From contig CAZEVO010000009.1 of assembly GCA_964515235.1 (NCBI GenBank), positions 1-64,000 on the forward strand: a stretch of DNA of 64,000 nucleotides. Direction: 5' to 3'. This DNA is from OPU3-GD-OMZ sp964515235. Its GTDB lineage: Bacteria > Pseudomonadota > Gammaproteobacteria > Methylococcales > Methylomonadaceae. Positions within the stretch are counted from its first letter, which is position 1. Each line of letters begins with the position of its first letter. The notes below the pieces were generated by a model. It saw only the letters and a program-made list of their open reading frames with translations. It did not search any database and had not been told where the DNA came from. The position numbers and the translations under genes were made by a program. Positions 37,466 to 45,094 of the stretch are shown here, piece after piece.

Positions 37466-37493
37466 ATTCTAATCCATTTCCTTCACCTTACAA
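37466..37493 (-). promoter_or_regulatory. Sigma-70 promoter of rpoH
   Basis: On the minus strand, TTGTAA (37493-37488), a 16-nt spacer and TAGAAT (37471-37466). Transcription would begin at about 37458, at the edge of the CIRCE repeat, so HrcA binding would block initiation. Confidence 0.6.
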
Positions 37494-37499
37494 GGTGAA
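37482..37499. promoter_or_regulatory. 18-bp palindrome overlapping the rpoH -35 box
   Basis: TTCACCTT and AAGGTGAA are perfect inverted arms separated by AC. The repeat covers the predicted -35 box of rpoH. It has no T-run, and the two-base centre does not suit an RNA hairpin, so a second protein-binding site is more likely than a terminator. Confidence 0.4.
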
Positions 37500-37584
37500 A
37501 CAACCACTTATGTGCTTATAAAGATCTTTTAATTCCTTAAAAAAGTGGTTTCCAACCCTTATTTAGTCGCTACTTTCTGACCTT

Positions 37585-38508
37585 TTATCCTTGACCTTTC
37601 TTCCAACGATTCTTTCTTGCCAATTTTTCTGCTTCCTTTTGTGCTTCTAAAATTACTACTTCTGCTAATTCATCGACCACCATTTCAGGTGTCTCTAGTG
37701 TTATACGACCAAAATCACCCGAACGAAATTCACGAAGAAAAAGTTTTCCGACCTTGTCATTGTCTATTCGTCCACCTCGTTGCAAACAGCCTCGCTGTTT
37801 CCCTATCTCATAAAGAATAGCCTCCGGCTCTTCCGGTAGTTCAGATAATTGATACCGATCCACTAAATATTCCGGATAAACTTTAGATAAATAGTCGACT
37901 GCAAAGAATGCAACATCATAATATTCCATCGCCGTGTCTTTAATCGCACCGGTCGTAGCAAGTCGAAAACCGCTGTTTTTATTTTTTACATTGGGCCACA
38001 AAACTCCTGGGGTATCTAATAAGACCAAATTATTACCCAAACGGACTCGTTGCTGTCTCTTCGTAACTGCTGGTTCATTTCCTGTCTTAGCAATCGTTCG
38101 CCCTGATAAGGTATTTATTAATGTTGACTTACCTACATTTGGAATACCAACAATCATCATATTAGCCAGTTTTATATTATTTTCCTGAAGTCCTAATATT
38201 TTCTGACATAACGCTGGTAACTCACTGACATTGTTGTGATCTTGGGCTGTTACAGCTAAGGTCTTAGTTTTTAATTCCTGCCCCATATAATCTTGCCATT
38301 GACGAGTCATTTTAGGATCCGCTAAATCACTTTTATTTAAAATAGTAATACAAGGTTTGTCTCCCCTCAGTTCTGCAAGGACAGGATTTGAACTACTAAA
38401 AGGAATCCGAGCATCAACGATTTCGATCACCAAACTAACACGGTTCAATGTCTCTTTCATTTCTTTAAAGGCCTTATGCATATGGCCTGGATACCACTGT
38501 ATTTTCAT
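37585..38508 (-). CDS. rbgA: Ribosome biogenesis GTPase RbgA/YlqF
   Basis: This is a circularly permuted GTPase that acts in late assembly of the 50S subunit. The motif order shows the permutation: G4 NKSD near residue 58 comes first, then G1 GIPNVGKST near 121, then G3 DTPG near 165. The N-terminus MKIQWYPGHMHKAFKEM is typical of YlqF. The 307 residues match the family, and the C-terminal part forms the helical RNA-binding domain. It lies on the same strand as rpoH, but the 195-nt gap holds the rpoH promoter, so the genes are probably separate units. Confidence 0.94.
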   Translation of the reverse strand: MKIQWYPGHMHKAFKEMKETLNRVSLVIEIVDARIPFSSSNPVLAELRGDKPCITILNKSDLADPKMTRQWQDYMGQELKTKTLAVTAQDHNNVSELPALCQKILGLQENNIKLANMMIVGIPNVGKSTLINTLSGRTIAKTGNEPAVTKRQQRVRLGNNLVLLDTPGVLWPNVKNKNSGFRLATTGAIKDTAMEYYDVAFFAVDYLSKVYPEYLVDRYQLSELPEEPEAILYEIGKQRGCLQRGGRIDNDKVGKLFLREFRSGDFGRITLETPEMVVDELAEVVILEAQKEAEKLARKNRWKKGQG

Positions 38509-38565
38509 ATTTATAATCTGTGCTCTATATGACGTGAGAAATTACTTTCTGTACTACAATGCCAT

Positions 38566-39399
38566 TTACAATAATTTGATTTTCTCTTTACTTAGTGAAA
38601 TTCTTTTGTCGCGATACAATTGCCCTAAGGCTTTCTTATAACGTGCCTTACTCACTTCAAAGCGACTGTATATCTCCTGGGGCGGGCTTTTATCGGTCAA
38701 TGATGATTCGCCACCTTGTGTTTTAAGAAAACACACAATTTTTTCCACCAATTCATCTCTGTCTTCACTTGCTATTTTAGAAAGTGTTAAATCAATTTTT
38801 CCATCGTCACGTATCTGCTTAATATAACCCTTTAATTGCTGTCCGATGGTTAAAGGCTGGAATACCTCATTTCTAAAAATAACGCCTATATACAGTTGAT
38901 TTATAACCGCTTTAAAGCCTAGTTCTGTTTGTCCTGAGATTAACAAATCCACTGATTGATTGGCTTGTAATGATTGCGTTTCTTCACGTAAATATTTCCC
39001 TAATTTTGTCGTTCCGACTAACCGTTCAGTTCTCTCATCCTGATAAACATAAACCACATACGACTTATTTTCTTGTAACGGTGTTTGCTGTTCACTATAG
39101 GGGACTAATAAATCTTTAGATAAGCCCCAATCTAGAAATGCACCATAGTGATTAACATCTTTAACTTTTAAAAGTGCTGACTCATTAAGTGTTACCAGTG
39201 GTTTTTCAGTCGTCGCTATGGGTAGATCATCAGAATCTAAATATAGAAAAACGGTGACTGAGTCACCGATCTCACAATCCTTAGGAACATAACGTTTAGG
39301 TAACAGTATCTCACCTAAATTTTCAGTCTCGAGATATACACCAAAATCCGTCCGCTTAGAAATTACCAAGGTATTATATGTACCTATTCGTGCTGCCAT
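38566..39399 (-). CDS. CvfB/YitL-like S1 RNA-binding protein
   Basis: I chose ATG 39399 (277 residues, MAARIGTYNTLVISKRTDFG); a TTG seven codons earlier is possible. Consecutive S1-like beta-barrel domains are visible: GVYLETENLGEILLPKRYVP, VKDVNHYGAFLDWGLSKDLLVPYSEQ, and a third region LKGYIKQIRDDGKIDLTLSK. A C-terminal winged-helix-like segment ends RFEVSKARYKKALGQLYRDKRI. This matches the CvfB (conserved virulence factor B) architecture; the biochemical role in Gram-negative bacteria is not established. It is divergent from the quinone oxidoreductase gene. Confidence 0.88.
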   Translation of the reverse strand: MAARIGTYNTLVISKRTDFGVYLETENLGEILLPKRYVPKDCEIGDSVTVFLYLDSDDLPIATTEKPLVTLNESALLKVKDVNHYGAFLDWGLSKDLLVPYSEQQTPLQENKSYVVYVYQDERTERLVGTTKLGKYLREETQSLQANQSVDLLISGQTELGFKAVINQLYIGVIFRNEVFQPLTIGQQLKGYIKQIRDDGKIDLTLSKIASEDRDELVEKIVCFLKTQGGESSLTDKSPPQEIYSRFEVSKARYKKALGQLYRDKRISLSKEKIKLL

Positions 39400-39517
39400 T
39401 TTTTTACCTATTTCATTCAAACTACTCTCATGATACGCATTTTAAATTCTAATACGTACATTTTACTTCACCTTAATGAGACAATTAATTGCTGATTGTA
39501 CATAGACAACCCCTATC

Positions 39518-40525
39518 ATGAAAACTCAACCTCCTATACCTCAAAAGATGTTAGCTATTGCTTGCCAACAAGCCGGCAATGCAAGCACACTCGTAACCGA
39601 GTATTTCCCCACTCCTTCATTAAAACTCGGCCATGTCATCATTAAAGTCGCTGCAGCCGGTGTTAACCGTCCTGACATCATGCAACGTCAAGGCCGCTAC
39701 CCTGCGCCTGCCGGTATAACTTCTATTTTGGGTCTTGAGGTTTCAGGAATCGTCATTGCCATGGCACCCGATGTCAAGACTCTCAACATTGGCGACCAGG
39801 TTTGCGCTCTCGTTCAAGGAGGTGGCTATGCTCAATATTGCCTTGCCAATGCCCAACTGTGCCTTCCTATACCCGATCATACCTCACTGATTGATGCAGC
39901 CGGCTTACCCGAAACATTTTTTACTGTCTGGAGTAATTTATTTGACCGAGCACAAATAAAAACTGGTGATTCTTTACTGGTTCATGGTGGTACAAGCGGC
40001 ATTGGAACAACGGCTATTCAATTAGCCCATGCTCTGAATATCTCGGTCATTGCAACGACTTCCTCCAATGAAAAATGTCACTTCTGTGAATCACTTGGCG
40101 CTACTGCCACTATTAATTACCAAACACAAAACTTTGTAACCGAGATAGAAAAATTAACGAAGGGACGTGGTGTTGATATTATTCTTGATATCATCGGTGG
40201 TGACTACCTTCCCAAAAACATTAAATGTATGGCTCTCGATGGTCGATTAATCCAAATTGCAGCACAACAACACCCCAAAAGTGAAATAAACCTCATTCCT
40301 TTTCTGTTAAAACGACTCACGCTAACTGGTTCGACATTAAGAGCTAGAGATGATACTTTTAAAGCCGCTATTGCTCATGCATTAACCGAAAAGGTCTGGC
40401 CATTATTTACGATGGGTAAACTCAAACCAATTATAAGCCATCAGTTTTCACTCAAAAACGCTAGTGCCGCCCACATCTGTATGGAGAATAATGACCATAT
40501 CGGAAAAATTTTATTGATCCCCTAA
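39518..40525 (+). CDS. NAD(P)H quinone oxidoreductase, zinc-independent MDR family
   Basis: The 335-residue product belongs to the medium-chain dehydrogenase/reductase superfamily, quinone oxidoreductase (PIG3-like) branch. It has the N-terminal GroES-like domain with VKVAAAGVNRPDIMQRQGRYPAP and GLEVSGIV, and the nucleotide-binding HGGTSGIGTTAIQLAHAL near residue 150. The zinc ligands of alcohol dehydrogenases are absent. Such enzymes reduce quinones or enones with NADPH and often answer oxidative stress; the substrate is not determined here. No operon partner is clear. Confidence 0.88.
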   Translation: MKTQPPIPQKMLAIACQQAGNASTLVTEYFPTPSLKLGHVIIKVAAAGVNRPDIMQRQGRYPAPAGITSILGLEVSGIVIAMAPDVKTLNIGDQVCALVQGGGYAQYCLANAQLCLPIPDHTSLIDAAGLPETFFTVWSNLFDRAQIKTGDSLLVHGGTSGIGTTAIQLAHALNISVIATTSSNEKCHFCESLGATATINYQTQNFVTEIEKLTKGRGVDIILDIIGGDYLPKNIKCMALDGRLIQIAAQQHPKSEINLIPFLLKRLTLTGSTLRARDDTFKAAIAHALTEKVWPLFTMGKLKPIISHQFSLKNASAAHICMENNDHIGKILLIP

Positions 40526-40666
40526 AAACTAGTACTGGCTAAATGAGTAAAAGTACCTTTCTTATCTAACTGATTAGCGTAGAATCAAACCAAGAGTTTT
40601 CTATTAATTCTGTGTCAGTTTACCTTCTGACATCCTACGAAATATTTTACAAGGACTAACTAAGTT

Positions 40667-40855
40667 ATGACGGCTATAATTTATGGAGTATTAGGCTTTA
40701 TGGTCTTATTTATTTGTGTATTCTGGTCATCAATACGGATCGTAAAACAACACATAACCCCAAGCGACGGCTCCTTCCTCGCTAAAATTGTTTTCTGGAC
40801 AGAACGTTTCTTACAAATGGTCTTTCGTATTTTACGAAAAGTCATGGTTGGATGA
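40667..40855 (+). CDS. Small hypothetical membrane protein (62 aa)
   Basis: I do not recognise this protein. It has a hydrophobic N-terminal helix (about residues 4-24) followed by a basic, amphipathic tail (FLQMVFRILRKVM). AAGGA lies about 14 nt before the ATG, rather far. It sits between the quinone oxidoreductase gene and a second small ORF on the same strand, in a place without any other gene. Chance ORFs of this size are possible; the membrane pattern and a start with partial ribosome binding site favour a real small protein only slightly. Confidence 0.4.
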   Translation: MTAIIYGVLGFMVLFICVFWSSIRIVKQHITPSDGSFLAKIVFWTERFLQMVFRILRKVMVG

Positions 40856-40933
40856 TATTTATCATTTCAATATCAATTAACTTAAATCATTCAAAGGGAA
40901 CAAAAACTATAACAAAATCCTAAAAGACAACCT

Positions 40934-41116
40934 ATGAGTTTACTTGAAATGATTTGGCTTAGTGCATTAGGTAGCCTTATCCTCGTGAATCTTTTAAATA
41001 TAAAGTGTAACGATCGCATTGAGGCGGCCATGCTCTGGACACTAGGTATCTGTTCCGTCCTATGGCTCTGGATTGCCATGAATCTTCTCAAAGTTGCTCC
41101 CTACATCGTTTTGTAA
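40934..41116 (+). CDS. Small hypothetical membrane protein (60 aa)
   Basis: Unrecognised. The sequence predicts two membrane helices (about residues 5-22 and 32-52) with a short charged turn KCNDRIEA between them, which is well ordered for a random frame. The ribosome binding site is weak. It ends 8 nt before the convergent ubiA stop. With the 62-residue ORF upstream, it may form a small two-gene unit. Confidence 0.4.
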   Translation: MSLLEMIWLSALGSLILVNLLNIKCNDRIEAAMLWTLGICSVLWLWIAMNLLKVAPYIVL

Positions 41117-41124
41117 AAACACCA

Positions 41125-42006
41125 TTAAACACTGATGTAATGCAATACCAGACCAATAAAAACCGCAAGACCATACCAGTTATTATTTAAAAATGCCTTA
41201 AAGCAATTCTCCTTATTGCGGTAAAAAATAAGTTTCTGTTGATAAATAGACAAACAGAAAGCAACAGCCAAACCCCAATAATAAACCCCGCTAAAATCTT
41301 CTAAATAACCGACGGCAACTAACAACCCCAGACTCATGATTTGAATAACTGCAATAATTTCTCGAAACCTACCACCAAAAAGTATAGCGGTCGATTTAAC
41401 CCCAATTTTCAAATCATCATCATAGTCAACCAGCGCATACATGGTATCGTATACTAATGCCCACAAAGCAACAGATAAATAGATTAACCAAGCAACCCAC
41501 GGGATCGATTCCATCTGTGCAGCAAACGCCATAGGTACCGCCCAACCAAAGGCAATTCCTAGATACGCTTGAGGTAAATGGGTATATCGTTTCATATAAG
41601 GGTAACTGGCTGCTAAAAAAACACCGACAAAAGATAACATGATCGTCATTGAGTTTAAGGTTAGCACCAATAAAAAAGCCAATGATGACAACACACAAAA
41701 TAGAATCAATGCTTCTTTGGGTTGTACTTTTCCAGATGCTATCGGTCGCTGACGTGTTCTCTCAACATGTGGGTCAAATGCCCTATCCGCATAATCATTG
41801 ATAACACAGCCTGCTGCACGCATTAACACAACACCCAAGATAAATACCATCAGAACATTAAACGATGGCTTGCCTTCCCCGGCTATCCATATAGCCCAAA
41901 GCGTTGGCCATAACAAAATAAAAATACCAATTGGTTTATCAAACCGCCCTAATAACCAATACTGGTGAAACTTGTCCCGCATGTGTTCTTTATTCATGAA
42001 TATCAT
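41125..42006 (-). CDS. ubiA: 4-hydroxybenzoate polyprenyltransferase
   Basis: UbiA attaches the polyprenyl tail to 4-hydroxybenzoate in the inner membrane, the first lipid step of ubiquinone synthesis. The 293-residue product is strongly hydrophobic and has both Asp-rich motifs: INDYADRAFDPHVERTRQRPIASG near residue 70 and YDTMYALVDYDDDLKIGVKST near 190. GGAG lies 7 nt before ATG 42006, which decides the start and gives a 17-nt overlap with ubiC. Confidence 0.96.
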   Translation of the reverse strand: MIFMNKEHMRDKFHQYWLLGRFDKPIGIFILLWPTLWAIWIAGEGKPSFNVLMVFILGVVLMRAAGCVINDYADRAFDPHVERTRQRPIASGKVQPKEALILFCVLSSLAFLLVLTLNSMTIMLSFVGVFLAASYPYMKRYTHLPQAYLGIAFGWAVPMAFAAQMESIPWVAWLIYLSVALWALVYDTMYALVDYDDDLKIGVKSTAILFGGRFREIIAVIQIMSLGLLVAVGYLEDFSGVYYWGLAVAFCLSIYQQKLIFYRNKENCFKAFLNNNWYGLAVFIGLVLHYISV

Positions 42007-42559
42007 TAATTAACTCCGGCAAAAAGAACTCATTAACCAACATTTCACTCTCGTTAACCTTGTAAACGGTTCTGCGCCCCCAAATTGCCTCTGTAATCGT
42101 AAGATGACTCGTTAGATTATAACCCCACCCTTCAGGTTCTAACTGGCTAAAGTCCATTTCCATTCTTTGTAATTTTGGATAAGAAAAAATAACTTCCCCT
42201 AAAGGTCGATTACCTAGGCGTGACAATATTCTTTGCGCACCTTTCAGGGTCTTTCTTGGAATCACCGTTCTGGCCAACAGTAATGGCTTACCATTTGCTG
42301 ACAACATAACTTCTCGGATCAGAGCTTGATCTGAACAACTCAGATGTAATAATTTTTGCTCACACCGAAAAGGCTTACGCCATTTCTGAAAAAGCAATTG
42401 CACCGTAAAAGTGCTACCATAACAATCTCGTAACCGTTGTGTTAATGACCCAGGTTCATACACCCAAGACTGAACAGGGATTGGAATCTGATGCCTTGAT
42501 CCTATACGATTCATTGACCATTTAGGTGTATGTTGCAATAAATAACTCTTTTGTAACAA
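41990..42559 (-). CDS. ubiC: Chorismate pyruvate-lyase
   Basis: UbiC converts chorismate to 4-hydroxybenzoate and pyruvate, supplying UbiA. The frame opens at TTG 42586 without a ribosome binding site. TTG 42559 has AGAGG 7 nt upstream and lies just after the recG stop, so I prefer it (189 residues). Family features include WVYEPGSLTQRLRDCYG, IREVMLSANGKPLLLARTVIP with the conserved Arg, LGNRPLGEVIF, and the final FLPEL. An ATG at 42514 is another start. ubiC-ubiA overlap supports co-translation. Confidence 0.9.
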   Translation of the reverse strand: MLQKSYLLQHTPKWSMNRIGSRHQIPIPVQSWVYEPGSLTQRLRDCYGSTFTVQLLFQKWRKPFRCEQKLLHLSCSDQALIREVMLSANGKPLLLARTVIPRKTLKGAQRILSRLGNRPLGEVIFSYPKLQRMEMDFSQLEPEGWGYNLTSHLTITEAIWGRRTVYKVNESEMLVNEFFLPELINDIHE

Positions 42560-42561
42560 TG

Positions 42562-44649
42562 TTATACCTCTGCATAATGCACACAAGTGCTAAGCCACCG
42601 ATTAATAATCGGTTCTATCCCCTCAGGTGCTTCTTTATTAATCATTTCAGCCATTACCGGCACTTGCTCAATTAAGTCTTGATGCAAACTTAAGTCAGCG
42701 ACTTTAAAAGCCACGTCACCCGTCTGACGTGTACCCAAAACATCACCAGCACCCCTCAGTTCTAAATCTTTTTCCGCAAGAATAAAACCATCATTGGTTT
42801 CCCTTAAGATAGTTAGCCGTTTTCTCGCAACAAGCGATAAGGGTGATTGGTACATCAACAGACAAAAACTTTCATCTTGACCTCGTCCCACACGCCCTCT
42901 TAATTGATGTAACTGTGACAAACCTAAACGCTCAGAATTTTCGATAACCATAAGTCCTGCATTAGGAACATCCACACCGACTTCAATTACCGTTGTAGCA
43001 ACTAACAAATCAATTTTGTGCTGTTTAAAATCAGCCATGACTTGAATCTTTTCGGATCCTTTCATACGCCCATGGACCAATCCGATGTTAACATCTGGCA
43101 ACAGCGTCGTTAACGTCGCCAAGGTTTTCTCTGCGGCCTCGCATTGTAATATGTCTGACTCTTCAATCAAAGTGCAAACCCAATATGCCTGTTTTCGATG
43201 ACTAATCCAATCTAAAATTCGGGAAATGATTTGTTCTCGTTTTTGTGCAGGTAAAGCGCGTGTTGTCACTACCTTTCTACCCGGAGGTAATTCATCAATC
43301 ACTGAAATATCCAAATCAGAATAACGTAGCATCGCTAAGGTTCTCGGAATTGGGGTTGCCGACATCATTAATTGGTGCGGTTTTAAATTACCAACTTGAC
43401 CTTTATTTTTTAAAACTAAACGTTGATTTACACCAAAGCGGTGCTGCTCATCAATAATAACGAGTCCTAAACGACTAAATTCAACACTGGTTTGAAAAAG
43501 CGCATGGGTTCCAATAATAATCTGCGCACTTCCTTCCTTAATAGCGGTTAAATTAATCGTTCGGCGTTGTCCTTTAATTTTACTGGATAAGAAGTTAACC
43601 TGAATGTCGAAAGGCTCAAACCAATGTTCAAAATTACTAAAATGCTGTTCTGCTAATAATTCTGTAGGCGCCATAATTCCGACTTGGTAGCCTGAAGAAA
43701 CAGCCCAAAAGGCAGCAACAGCACTCACAATCGTTTTACCACACCCGACATCTCCCTGAATTAACCGCATCATAGGAGACTCTTTCATACAATCATCGGT
43801 AATTTCTTTAATCACTCGTTGTTGCGCTCGCGTCAATGTAAACCCTAATGTATGGGTGAAACTGAGACATCTTTTCGTATGATCTGAAAAGACCGGTGCG
43901 GATGCTAAACGCGCCTTACTTCTTGCTTGCATTCTAGAAAAATGATGTGCCAATAATTCTTCTGCCGCTAAGCGTTTAAACTCAGGAAGTGCGCGTGTCT
44001 GCATAGTTACTGATGCTAATGCTGGGTTCGGTGCATGCAGCGTTTTTAATGACGTTGCTAAAGTTGGTAACTTAAAATCCTGACGCACAGATTCTGGCAA
44101 CCACTCTTTTAATAAAATATTGCTGTCTTCGCAAAAAAACAAAACCTGCTTTAGTGCTTTCCTGAGTAAAGATTGAGATACGCCTTCTGTTAAAGGATAA
44201 ATAGGTGTTAAACAAGGCTCTATTAAAATGCTAGGATCAGCAGTCACTCTATATTCTGGATGTATCATTTCCAAACCATCAAACCCCATGCGCACTTCAC
44301 CAAAACAACTCAGTTGCTTTCCTGCTGTTAGTTGGTGCTGTTGTTGTGCTGAGAAATGAAAAAAACGGAGTGTTAAAAAACCAGTACCATCACTAATTCT
44401 ACAAACTAGTGTTGAACGTCTTCTCACAATGATATCAGTTACGATAATTGAGCCTGTCACTAAAACAGAATAACCTTCCTCCAATTCTCCTAACGGATGT
44501 AAACGGGTTCTATCTTCATATCGAACCGGCAGATGAAACAATAAATCATGACAATTGAATATACCAATTTTATTGAGTCGCTTAGCCGTCTTAAGGCCAA
44601 TCCCAGTCAGAAACTCAACAGGTTGCTTTAATGACTCAACAGCATCCAT
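42562..44649 (-). CDS. recG: ATP-dependent DNA helicase RecG
   Basis: RecG remodels stalled replication forks and Holliday junctions. The 695 residues have the N-terminal wedge domain with an OB fold, then helicase motifs: Walker A GDVGCGKTIV near residue 295, DEQH (motif II, IIDEQHRFG), SATPIPRTLAM, and the C-terminal RGRVGRGQDESFCLL. The TRG region and the C-terminus are intact. It lies 19 nt downstream of ridA on the same strand. Confidence 0.97.
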   Translation of the reverse strand: MDAVESLKQPVEFLTGIGLKTAKRLNKIGIFNCHDLLFHLPVRYEDRTRLHPLGELEEGYSVLVTGSIIVTDIIVRRRSTLVCRISDGTGFLTLRFFHFSAQQQHQLTAGKQLSCFGEVRMGFDGLEMIHPEYRVTADPSILIEPCLTPIYPLTEGVSQSLLRKALKQVLFFCEDSNILLKEWLPESVRQDFKLPTLATSLKTLHAPNPALASVTMQTRALPEFKRLAAEELLAHHFSRMQARSKARLASAPVFSDHTKRCLSFTHTLGFTLTRAQQRVIKEITDDCMKESPMMRLIQGDVGCGKTIVSAVAAFWAVSSGYQVGIMAPTELLAEQHFSNFEHWFEPFDIQVNFLSSKIKGQRRTINLTAIKEGSAQIIIGTHALFQTSVEFSRLGLVIIDEQHRFGVNQRLVLKNKGQVGNLKPHQLMMSATPIPRTLAMLRYSDLDISVIDELPPGRKVVTTRALPAQKREQIISRILDWISHRKQAYWVCTLIEESDILQCEAAEKTLATLTTLLPDVNIGLVHGRMKGSEKIQVMADFKQHKIDLLVATTVIEVGVDVPNAGLMVIENSERLGLSQLHQLRGRVGRGQDESFCLLMYQSPLSLVARKRLTILRETNDGFILAEKDLELRGAGDVLGTRQTGDVAFKVADLSLHQDLIEQVPVMAEMINKEAPEGIEPIINRWLSTCVHYAEV

Positions 44650-44668
44650 TCAATAGAAATGCAAAATT

Positions 44669-45058
44669 TTAATAATCCGCTAATGCCAGAATTGCATCAA
44701 CTTCAATATTAGCACCTTTAGGTAATGCCGTGACACCCACAACAGCCCTTGCCGGGAAAGGAGGCTCAAAAAAAGTACTCATAGTTTTATTAACCATTTC
44801 AAAATCATTTAGATTGGTTAAAAAAACTGTTAATTTAACAATCGCCGACAAATCGCTACCTGCAGCCTGAGCAATTGCTTTTAAATTACTGAATACCTGA
44901 ATAATCTGTTGATCAATTCCGCCATCAGGAAAAGACATGGTTTCTGGGTCTAATGGAATTTGTCCTGAAATAAAAACCATCCCATTAATTTTAATAGCTT
45001 GTGAATATGTCCCTATTGCTAAGGGCGCCTCATTTGTCGTTATGACTTCTCCTGACAT
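44669..45058 (-). CDS. ridA: RidA family enamine/imine deaminase
   Basis: RidA hydrolyses reactive 2-aminoacrylate and related enamines formed by PLP enzymes. The 129 residues start SGEVITTNEAPLAIGTYSQAIK and contain FISGQIPLDPETM, and the conserved Arg in PFPARAVVGVTALPKGANIEVDAIL (near residue 105). spoT-ridA-recG is a frequent gammaproteobacterial order. Confidence 0.95.
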   Translation of the reverse strand: MSGEVITTNEAPLAIGTYSQAIKINGMVFISGQIPLDPETMSFPDGGIDQQIIQVFSNLKAIAQAAGSDLSAIVKLTVFLTNLNDFEMVNKTMSTFFEPPFPARAVVGVTALPKGANIEVDAILALADY

Positions 45059-45094
45059 AGCCTTCTTATCTCCTGTTCTAAGGAACCATTAGAT

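Noticed and set aside
37430..37468. Reading the inverted repeat before rpoH as a plus-strand rho-independent terminator, since a T-run follows it
   Set aside because: No plus-strand gene lies upstream, and the repeat is an exact CIRCE consensus at a promoter start, so an operator is the better explanation.
37502..37550. AACCACTT/AAGTGGTT inverted repeat between rbgA and rpoH as an rbgA terminator
   Set aside because: The loop is 33 nt and no T-run follows the stem in the rbgA direction.
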